Shown here: positions 27,601-39,600 of the stretch, piece after piece
How the letters are laid out: every line of letters starts with the position of its first letter
Position numbering within the stretch: the stretch's first letter is position 1
NCBI GenBank assembly: GCA_033964015.1
Contig: CM066913.1
Span: 33,803,577-33,867,576 of the forward strand
Reading direction: 5' to 3'
Length of the DNA stretch: 64,000 bases
Source: Scolanthus callimorphus
Lineage: Eukaryota > Cnidaria > Anthozoa > Actiniaria > Edwardsiidae
The notes under the pieces: generated by a model
The model's database searches: none
What the model was told of the DNA's origin: nothing
What the model saw: the letters and a program-made list of their open reading frames with translations, nothing else
Translations under genes and position numbers: made by a program

Positions 27601-30600
27601 CAGTTTCAAATCTGAGACTGAAGAAAATATCAGCTCAGATATTTACTGTATTTAGAAGTTTAAGGGCGAAAATCCGAGGTACCGAGACGCAAGTTAAAAA
27701 TTCCAAAATTCCGAGACTCTGCTAAAACTTGGCGAGACTCTTGATATTTGGGGGACCATTCGCAACCCTTCTATCATAACTTATCAATTAGATCATTTAG
27801 CCGAGCTATCCTGTGTTAATGGAAGAACTTTAAAGGTAATAACGAGCTTCGCAACAGTATCGTAAGGTGACTCATGCGAAAGTCAGAGCGCATTTCGCGA
27901 AAATATATTTTCGTCTACAACTTTAAAAATATACTCGTTATGAGCTTCAATCTTGGAGAATATAAGCAGGTATCTTTTGGCAATATGTGGCAATATGCTT
28001 GTCGTTAAGTGTTGTCTGGAGCTAGATGTATTCTTGGTTTGCACTCATTCCCATGGGAATAAAATCACACAAAAGCGCGGCGACCATGTAGGTGTACAGA
28101 ACAAAGAGCAACACATGAACTTTCTTTTGTTCCTGTACACCAACATGGCTGCTAATGACGTCACGTGCAAGCCAGCAATACCTACCTGACACCAAGCCAT
28201 TGTAGTCCAGCCTGACCGTAGGGTAGTTATGATAACGCGTGGGATAAAAGCGGAAGAACTTGCCCAAGGTCGGGGCAGTAAAATAGTTAGTGACAATCTT
28301 AGAATTGTCGACATTACCGGTGAATATCTACAAAATAAGAAAAGGTTTTCAGTTAAACAAAAAGCCTATACCACTCAGAAATAATTCTGAATCAGTTTTT
28401 TCATCTTAAGCATCTCCATTTCGAAATTTAACCTTACAATGGGAGACGTGGGCATTATCTATCGAGAGGGTGGGGGACTGGTACATCTATGGGGTCGGTC
28501 ACCATTTTGTATTGGTCGGTGAGCAAAACAATTCTAGAAACTAAGTGTAGACTAAAATATGAAAATCCGCAAACGAGGTATTTTGCTAAAGCTGGATCCT
28601 GAAAAACGGACCTGCCAACCAGAGTTCAACTGAGAAATATATATAATGCAAGGTCGACGAGCTGCTTAAAAGATTATTATTTAATTCCGATATTTCGATC
28701 GGCCATTACACCCCCCCCCCCCCCGACCCCCTTCTCATCTCGATAAATAAGTATTTAGGCTTACAGATGTCAGCATTTGGAAATTTCACACTCGCCAAGC
28801 ACGAACTCAAGAAGACAGCTCTCAAAGCTCTTTTAAAGTTCAAAAAAGAAATGGGCGATTTTTTCCGATCGAAACCAAAATTAACGCTTAGACTTTTTGA
28901 TGCACTGATATTACCCATACTCCTTTACGGCAGCGAAATATGGGGAATAGAAACCGCTACCTCAAATGATAAAGAACCAATGGAACAAGTACATACTAAA
29001 TTCTGCAAAATGTTGCTAGGAGTTAACAAATATGCAAGTAACAACGCATGCAGAAGCGAACTTGGAAGATTTCCGTTAAGGACACAAGCACAGATAAGGT
29101 CCCTAAACGTCTGGCTTAAACTTGCCAGCCCTAGTACTTCCCCAAAATTATCTCAAATTGCTTACCATGACTGTCAGAACTCAGAAAACAAATCATTTTG
29201 GAGCACGAAAGTAAAAAATCGACTGACCCAGATAGGATTCGCAGAAATCTGGTTCAACCAAGACAGACTCGGAGAAAACACCAACTTAATTGGGCAAACT
29301 ATTAAACAACGAATCAAAGATATTGAAATTCAGACATGGCTAGGCGAGATCCACAATGACTGCAGAAAAGAGAGCAACCAACAAAATAAGTTAAGAACGT
29401 TTAGGAAATTTAAGATCTCTTACGATTTGGAACCCTATCTTAATCAAGTCCCCAATATTAAACACAGAACTGCATTAACAAAATTACGAATAAGTAGCCA
29501 TAAACTAGAAATCGAAGTCGGGCGACACAAGAAGCCATATCAAAAAGTAGAGGAAAGACTTTGCCGTTTATGTTGCAATGGAGAAATAGAAGATGAAAAA
29601 CACTTCCTATTAAATTGTAGTTATTTTAAAATTGAACGGATTAAACTTTTCAAACAGATAGAGCAGTCATGGAAAATTAAGACAAGCAGAATATCAGACA
29701 ATGAGCTCTTCCTCTTACTGATAAATCCACCTGAAAACTTAAGCAAAATTATTTCAAAGTATATTTTTAATGCATTTACTGCAAGACAGAATTTTCTTTC
29801 CTTTTAATGGCCAATAACAGCATGATCTACTGATAAGATATATATCCTAAATGTTTGTTTTTGCTTTAATTATTTTATTAATTTATTGGAATTACACCGA
29901 TGTAAATTTAGTCATTTACAAAGTGCCAATAAAACATATCTATGTCTATCTATGTCTATGTCTAAATAATGACAGGTCCCTGAGGATGATATATCGCGTA
30001 ATTATACTATTCCGATCTAACGACAATATGCGACAATATGTTGCGGCGGCACACGTTTATAACTGGGTGATCAGTAGAGTAGACCTTCTCCTCTTGCTAG
30101 CGGGGCAATACGTTTTATCACTGGCCCTCGTTTGAAACAATAACTTTGCTCTGGTATGTGAATATAGAACTTGCTCGTTCGTTAAGGAAAAACATTTTGC
30201 TCGCTTGAGCGCCACTTAGTGATATCCTCGAGACCAGCGACTGTTATAATGATCTCGAGGAAATAATTCAAGAAATGAAAAATGAATAATCTGCCCTTAG
30301 GGACCACCCCAAACATTTGTGTTCCTTTTCTCCTTCTCTTTTATAACTCTCTGATTTCATTCTCTTGTTTGAACTTCTGTAAATGTTGTGGAGCAGTCTT
30401 TTTTATTATATGTAATGACTGGAAGCAGCGAGGTGGTACTCACTCGCCAATTTTTGCCGTTAAAATCAATTTTTAAAGCATCGGTTTGCAGTAAGCTCAT
30501 TCTCTAAGCACAAGTCTATGTGCCTAATACTCATCTTTCCCTGGAAAAATAATTTTTGTGAAAAAGAGTTTTTAGGATCGAAAAATCATTATAAATATCT

Positions 30601-33600
30601 CTGTTTTTATGCAAATTTGCATGTCCCAGCGTCACACGTTCAGCGCCTGGTGTAAAAATATTTTTACTTATTTCTTCATGGATAAAACATACAACGCAAA
30701 ATTTGCCATAAATCGAAGTTCCAATCCTAAATGAAATAACTTATATGGTATTTTCTTCAATATATGCATCTTCTTCGATATTATTAGTGAAAACGTCTTT
30801 GCCATTTTCGTGTCCCAAAAATTTGATAATTTTAGCGTATTTCAGGTTTTTTAGATTTATTGTCAAAATAAGCAACGCCGCAATGAAACAAACTGAGCCA
30901 ACTGTGGTCTATAGATTTTTATGTCGAAATGTGGCATTCTGACTGAGATCGGAAATAAGTTCTTGGAAATATAAAATTTCGAAGTTTACTGAAAGCATTG
31001 TCCCCCACCAAAATTTAAAGCATAATAATACGACCGGGGTTTGCATTTCCTCTAATATATAGATAACCATAAGCCTTATTGCACTAAGAAACTACAGATG
31101 TGTGGTCTAGTAAAATTGCAGTCATTTGGTCTATTGCCCGGACTTATAGCCTATTTTGAGAGAGTTTAGCAATGGCGTGAAGTTTACTGAAAGTTTTGTC
31201 CCCCACTCCATAAAATTTACATATCTAAACAAACGACAGCAAATGTGATTGCTACCAAAGTTTGTTTCTAATTTCTTCGTTTACATTTAAAAAAAATCAA
31301 GGTTTTTTGCTCAAACTATTTAAACCTATACATCTGAGATTCCATTCGCACCGACGAGGTAGATTTCGGCTATAACACACGAGATTTAAAACTCACTATG
31401 TTATTTTTGTAATTTATGCAATTCGGAAGAAATTCATTACAGTTTACAAAAAGTTCTTCATTTTTTCTGTTTTTCAGATAAATTTAGCGCGCGATTAGTT
31501 TCACATTTATCGCAAATCAACGGGAATTTATTCAAGACAATAGGTATCTTAGTAGATTTGAAGCGTTGTCTGTATTTTGCAAAAAAATAGGTATTTTCAA
31601 CCACTGCCATTGCGTGTTATTAATAAAAAAACTAAGAAAATTTGCACTCTAAGGTGGCTTATAGCAGTTTTTAGTTGACTCTTCGGTCTGGTATGGCCTG
31701 TATCTCACGTGCTATACATACACAGAAAGGCTAGCCACTTTACAAGAAACATGCAATTGATCGTTATATGTGTTTACATGTTTTGTTTAAATTGACGCTT
31801 CCATGGCAACGAAATGGCGGCCCTCCATTTTTTGAGTTGAAGAATCCACCCAGACATGCAAGATAACTTTTCGCAATACCAACTCCAATGATGTGAGACT
31901 ATAAGTTTGAAGAAATAGGCCAAGAGCGTTTCGAAGACCATTTTTTGTCAAGAAAATCAAGCGTAGTCAATCAAACTCGTGAGCCAATCAGATCCTTTCC
32001 TAGTTTCGCCTAGTGCGACATGTCTGTTGCGACATGTCTCGAAAAACAAGCCAAAGGAGTGCACTGAACAAGGATCCGATTGGCTCACACGATTGTGATT
32101 GACTACGCAGCCAACTTAACTGCCAAAGGCTCACTAGATTTGAACCTACAGGGTCAGGTGTTATCAGAAACACTTGCAAATGGCATTTCTAAAAGAAAGG
32201 TTTTTTATTATAAACGTTGTGACTGGTGATTTTTCCAACTGTTATGTACCGTTCGAATTTTTGATATTGGGAGAGTGCAAGTGGGTTTTTTTTGCAAAAG
32301 AAAGGAATCTTGCGTTTGACTAGTTACCAGACCCCACCCGGTAAGGAGATAAAATTGCTCATATTATCAGAAATATTGATCAAAATCAGTTGAAAAATAG
32401 ATAATTCGACATGTTTCTCTATAAACCATAGTGCAAAGTAGCCAAATGTAAAACGTTATAAGTAAAGAAAAATACGTCGGAAAACTCGCATGTGACGGTA
32501 GTGAGTACCACCTCGCTGCTTCCAGTCAATTATGTATTCTTCCGGCCCAGCCTCGACTAGCTTTTATTTCCGCGCTCAAGTTCAAACCACAGGACTCTCG
32601 ATCAAGCGCGCGATATAAGCTGATCCCAGTAGGATCCCAGTAGGACTAAAAGGTCAGTTCTTCAATGTTTATTATGGCTCACCTTTACATGACCATTTTC
32701 AGTGTAATTTGCCCACGTGATGTTATTAATGGAGTAGGAGATCTTGTATTTTTTAGCCCGCTCACTGTAACCTCTCATGCCCTGTGTTAGCACGGCGCAA
32801 ACATAGTACAGGCTTCCCAAATCAACCTGAAGATAAGGGTTTGCAAATCTGTCCGCAGAACTTGTTGTCCACCCAAAGTTGTTACTGTTTAGTCTGCCAT
32901 ACCACGGGTAATAACGATTGTCAAAATAGGAGGTGGCGGTAAACCTGTGGTCTGGTATCAACTTGCGACTCGGGATTCCTGTGCTACGTGTTCTGCAGCC
33001 TAGAAGCGACAAAACAAGCTGTTAAGGACAGGTTCACAATAGGGAGACAACAAATAAGCATAAGGTAGGAAGATCGCGATTTTTCCTTCAGACCAATTGA
33101 TACATTTGCCACGTTAAACGTTAACATTCCTTGTTTGCAAAGCGTAAATCAGCCCCATACAACTAGATTAATTCCCTGTATAACAGCTACCATTAAGTAG
33201 AGCATTGCTGGTTGCGGTGTCAGAATTTAATGATTTAAGGACTAACGATTGGTAATCACTTCCTCAAATATTTCATAACATTGGTTTCACTAGGTGTTTG
33301 TTCTAAGAAAAAATGAGGTTCACATCTTGGTAAGGTATCGTCCTTGGTTTGGTTTCTCTGCTCACCCTGGTTATAAAGGGAGCATTTATCTATACTATTA
33401 TAATCGGGTTGTCTGCGCAAACGTTTCTGATTGGCTAAATCGTTCGGACTCACTCGGTTTAGTTCTGAAGCTGTGTCGCCAAAAGAAGTTCACAAACCCG
33501 AAGGAAAGGTGGAAATCTCGACAGTGGGCGTGTTTTGGTTGGAAAAGATTCACCCTGGGCTGCCATCGCCGCCATTTTGAAATCTCCCACAGAAACTAAA

Positions 33601-36600
33601 AAAGAACTCAGTTCGCACAGCCGAAAGCACCATAGTCATTCAGACCTAAATGGTTCTGTCACAGATTACTGTCAGGAATGTGCAGGGATAATTGTTATTC
33701 GAAAGCTTTAAGTTGAGAAACAATTTCATTCAGCTTGAACAAACGTACACCAGTGCCTTGCTTTCCTGTTCGTGCGCTAAGGCGAAAAGAGTGACAACTT
33801 TACACAAAGCAAAGCCATGCATAATATTCTCAAAGTGTAAATCCTTACGCTGTATCGTAAAACGAAGGACACACACCCGAAGAGAAGAAGGAAATCTCTC
33901 AAGTGGGCATGTTTTAGTTGGAAAAGATTATCCTTTGGCTAAGTTCTAATCCAAGCGATTTTTTCAGCGAGGGACAAAGCCGCCATCGCGGCCATGTTAA
34001 AAATCTCCCACATAAACTAAAAAAGAACTCATTTCCCTCAGCCGAAAGCACTATAGACATTCAAAACTAAATGGTTCTATTACAGATTACATACTATTAT
34101 GTGCAGGGATAATTTAATTCGAAAGATTTGAGCTGAGAAACATTTTCATTCAAGTTTGAACAAACTTACACCACTGCCACTGCCTACAGAGCGCACGCTA
34201 AGCCATGAATGAAATTCTCTAAAAAAAACCTATGATAAACTAAAAATTTCTTAGAACAATTTTACTTTACCTGTTTCTTCTCTTCCCTTACTGAGATATA
34301 ATAAGCATACAAATAATTCCGAAGTCAAATGGTTTTTCTGTGTAATAGGCTTGCATTTTCAATTTTAGCGGGTTCTTCGGACTATAGACAGATTTGAGAG
34401 CCGTACTGACTCACACGACACACGTGCGTCATTTTCTCCAACAAAATCAGGAGACCTTTGCAAAACATACAAAAAGGCTCTGGGGCTCACTTCATTTATT
34501 TCGGCATGCGGCAGGGGTTCTTGAAGGGAGGTCATTAGTAATGTAAATCAGCAGTTTATGGAAGGGGGAACTCAGGTTGAGTCTTCTAACGTCACGAAGT
34601 GACGGGCTGTTTTCTTGTTGGCATTTAAAAAAACTCCACCGGATACAATTGTAGTTCTTGCGTTTGGTGAATTTTTCGTATCGAAATGTTCATACCTGGT
34701 GCTATGGGGGATCCGTAAAGCTCAATCCGCAGGCATCTTTCACCTCTATGTCCATCGGGTATTATCCGGAAATATCTTGCTATCGGACTCTTGTAGAAGA
34801 CTTGACGAACGACTGATGATGGGTCATAATTACCGTAAAATATCTGCAACAGATGGGGTAAATGAAAATAGACAATGAGAGATAAAAAATCAAATAGCTA
34901 TCGTTTTTGTGACCATTTTATATGAGCGTACTGAGAACCTTCGCGGACCTCCTCGAAAAAAAAATCACACACGTCCTTAGTTTAACCAAAACATGTCAAC
35001 CTATTTACCGTTGAAAAGCTTTTAAAATGGACTAGCGGGGCATGGAAAAAGGAAATAACTTATTAATAAATATATATTTTTAAAGGATGGATTAAATATT
35101 TTGGTGTGCCATCTTCACGAGGTCAAAGGTCGATTTCGAAGGTCAAATTTTATAGCATTTTCGCGCGCTAAAATTTTTTATAGCATTTTCGACTTCTAAA
35201 AATTGTAAAGTTTTATAACTTTTGAACTAAACAAATTTGAGAAAAACGCAGACACGGTTAATTCACACCGGGTCAGCTGTCACGCTGTATCGGACATCCG
35301 CTTGAAGTCAAAAATGTCTTCCGGGCCGGGAGATTTCCGCGGAGTACTGGGAACTACTTTCTTGGGGTATATAAATGGCTCGCTGTGGCTTCTGGGTTTA
35401 CGCGTGCAAGCCAAAAGAACAAACAGCCTGAATACAGGGAGATTAAGCTTTGCATTGATACCAAACATACTTATATACGCGTGATTTAGACTTTTCAGAT
35501 CGAACATGCGTTCGGCATACGATAGAACTCGCAGATTTTATTGTAAATTGCCCCATTTTGGGCTTCATATAACTTTTTCTTTTGGCACAATCGACGATCG
35601 AGAGGAGGAATTCTAGATTGTGGATTTATCAGGTAAGAATCGTATCTTTTTGTATTTTTAAGAAGTACATTCCTTATTGAGAAATTTTCGAAAATCAGAA
35701 TGACTTGATACGTAATCTGGTTCTTATCGATTGCATTTCAGGTTGTGTTTCAGTGAACCGGCTGCAATGGCTCGGACGATGCGAAATAATAATTTCCCTG
35801 TCGGCAGATACGCACAGAAGAAGGAGGTAAATTCTTGGTCAGTTATCGAGGAAAAAAATAAGGCTCTTCCTGAAGTCAAGATCCAACAGCAAGAGTTCCG
35901 CCGGCTGACTGAAAAGGTAGTGTTTATAGCGAATTAGACTAAACTCAAGTCGCGTGATTATGCCAAGACTATCTCACTCGTAAATAAACATGTATAAAAA
36001 CTATAATATGGTCTTTATTGGTTCACTTTTGTAACAGACAGTTGCTAGATGTATTATTGCTGCAATGTTTTGTGTTAACGAGTCCATTTTCCCAACGCAT
36101 CGGGTTTTTTTAGACAATTGTTAGTCTTTGGATGAAATATTAAATTCTTATCAAAACTAACCCATTATTATTGTTCGCATGTAGTAGGAATCTGAATGTT
36201 GATCAGCGTCATTTAAATTAATCAATCCTTTGTTTATATTTTATTTCAAGGTAAATTTTCTGAGAAAGATAGCAGAGAATATGAGCAAACTCCTCCTGTA
36301 TAGTTCTTCCAGCATGTGTTTTACGTCGATGTGTTTTGCTTCGCTACGACACCCCCAACACGAACCTCCGAAACGCTGTTTTAGCGCATCGAATGGTTCT
36401 AGTGAGCTTTCGATCAACTCCGTAAGGTGTCGGGGATCTTCCTTCTCCATAGAAATATCCTCCTGCGCCAGGATTTCGTCCACAAGTTGCTCTATAGTAA
36501 TCTTCTAGCCATTTTGTTTTAGTATTTATTTGAGATCCCGCTGGCTTATCGCGGGCGCTAAGTGTCCGATTGAGATCGACAGCTGACCCGGTGTGTTTTG

Positions 36601-39600
36601 AGAAGCATCTTTAAGGATTAAAACAATGTGCTACTTGGGAGTCAACGTCAAGCAGTTCGGCGGCGTTAGCTCGTAAAAAGGTCACACCAAAATGTTTAAT
36701 CAATCCCTGAAAAAAAACATTATATTTATCAAAAAGTTATTCATTTTTCCCATAACCTGCTAGTCCATTCTGTAGGCTTTCCAACGATATATAGGTTGAC
36801 ATGTTTTTGTTAAACTAAGGACGTGTATGATTGCTTTCCGAGGACGTGCCGCGTAGGTACCCAGTGACCCCAATAACGGCGAAATATCGAAACAGACTGA
36901 ACATATACACTCAAGTTGATGGCATACATTGAGGACTTAGTCTCCATTCCAGAGATGCCTTACAAGAGGATTGGCGCGAGCTAAATCCCTACCAAGCACA
37001 TCACCCAACCTGCCCCCACTGTCGGGAACCCCTCGACGATAACGACGAGTATGACAACTGGGACGAATCTGAACCTTTGATAAGAGATTTCTTCACAGGC
37101 TTCCCAGGCTACTGTGCGAAGAATTTACCAATACTGAGAATGTATGGTCAAAGTTAAATCACAATTCTTACACTTAACACTTTGCTTTACCCTAGTTTTG
37201 CTGTTTTCCAAGTACAAAGTCCAATTAACCCCGTTTGATGACGTCATAACGGTGTAAGTCTCCACCCATTGGTGAGCGGTAGGATTCCCTTGTGTAGCCA
37301 CAGCACATATCACGTGACTAGTACCCAGGTCCACCTGCAGGTATGGTGTGACGTCATTTGATGACGCACACCAGGACCTACTAGCTCCCAGGCGTGCTCT
37401 TCTGGCTAATGCGCTGTTTGTAGATGCGGTTGTTTTGTTGTTTGGTATGCGTGAGTCCCCCATACCAAGAGGGATCTCTTCACAGGCTATGAAGAGATTC
37501 ATCAAAGAGTAAGACCCAGCTCCAGTCTACTAGATTTGGGATTTTAGAAAGATTATCTACACAAATTAGTAGGTTTGATTTGAATGCAACAAGTAATTGT
37601 TGACAACATATCATTTTATTACATTATTGGTTAATTTATAGAATCATTTCGATAGCTCCTTATTCAATTAGATATCAAATGGGATATACAAATGGATAAA
37701 ACCAATCTACTGAGTACGTTAGATTCCACGCGGACATAGAAACACGCACAAAGTAACTACACACCTGTTATCTGTTTTCCATAAACTTCAACCCTCATTA
37801 CTTTATCTCCTTGCGAGGCCAATGGCTTGAATCTTATGTACCTTGCCGCGGTGGGTACAGCAAGTGTGCGCTTCACTTCTGTGTTACGGTCGGAGTTACC
37901 ATTGAAGACCTGGACAAGAGAGTAACATATTACGTTTGTTCTAGTGTTCTAGTGCTTGTTGGTAAAATTTGATAGGAGTCCTTGTCCTCCACCAGAGGTG
38001 TCGAGCCACCGAGCTTTGGGTGCGAGAATGAACAAAGGTATGACTAGTTTTAAGGAAAGCTAGGTGATCTGCGTCGGCGGAGACATAAACATGAACAACA
38101 ACAAGCAAAGGTCGATGTTTATGCTAAACGCCGTGGAAAAATGGTGTTTCGGTGACGTTTCGAGCGTTAGCCCTTCGTCGGAGCAAAAAGGGCTAAGGGC
38201 TAACGCTCGAAACGTCAGCAAAACAGCATTTTTCACCGGCGTTTAACATAAATCTCAACCTTTGGTTGTTGTTGTTCATGAGAATGAGCACAGTGCGCTA
38301 TTACATAAAATTCATACCTGTTTACCTTATCGTTACCATTCTCTTGATACGTATTCCAGTGGTGACCATCCATGGAGAACTGGATCTTATAACTTGTAAC
38401 CCATTCATTGTATCTACTATGCCCCTGGGTACCGATAGCGCATACACCAAACACGCGACCAAGATCTATCTGTAGATAAGGATCTTGATCAGATCTGGAA
38501 GGAGCCCAGCCGTATACTGCATTTAGTCTCCCTCTGGTGGCTCTGTATGCCCACCTGTATCTAGAGGAAGCTGTGATTCTGTTGTCTGGGATGATGTTCG
38601 CGTACTCTACACCCAGGGCTTGGTCTTGGCAACCTTAAAGAAATTTGATCGAGGAAATACGTTAGAACTAGTTAGACGTGCCCAACAACGTGAGCTCTTG
38701 AAGTTTCTTCTTTGTTCCTTAGAAAATACTAAAGTTAAATTCAAAACATGTTTGGTCTGTTTGCCTGCCTGCAATCTGACGCCCTTCAGCGGCCTGAGTG
38801 GTAGGCCAAAGCATCTTCCGCGCTGCGCAAACTCTTAGAATGTTCTGTTTCGCAAACGTCTTCCTGTCCGTCAAAATATTACAGATATTTGTCTATAGAA
38901 ATCTTAAAGGCCCATCACCAACCGGGAGGCTTTGCGCCCCGTTTTCTTTTGTTTTCAAATTGATCCATTGTTTTTCGGGTGCTCTGACTGGCTAAGAGTC
39001 CGCAAAGGCTCTCAGTTGGTTATGAGCCTTTAAAGAAACTTTAAAAGCATCCAGCTTATAAAGAAAAAGAAACAAAATGAATGTAAAATATCCGCGTGCA
39101 AGGTCTCACGCTATACTTCTAAGGTGTCACGCTATACTCCTAAGGTCTCACGCTATACCCCTAAGGTCTAACGCTATACTCCTAAGGTCTCACGCTATAC
39201 TCCCAAGGTCTCACGCTATACCCCTAAGGTCTCACGCTATACCCCGATGGTCTCACGGTATACTCCCAAGGCCTCCCGCTATACTCCCAACGTCTCACGC
39301 TATACTCTTAAGGTCTCACGCTATACTCTTAAAGTCTCACGCTATACTCTTAAGGTCTCACGCTATACTCCCAAGGTCTTACGCTATACTCGTAAGGTCT
39401 CACGTTATACTCCCAAGGTCTCACGTTATACTCCCAAGGTCTCCCGCTATACCCCTAAGGTCTAACGCTATACTCCCAAGGTCTCACGCTATACCCCGAT
39501 GGTCTCACGCTATACCCCTAAGGTCTCACGCTATACCCCGATGGTCTCACGGTATACTCCTAAGGTCTCACGCTATACTCGTAAGGTCTCACGCTATACT

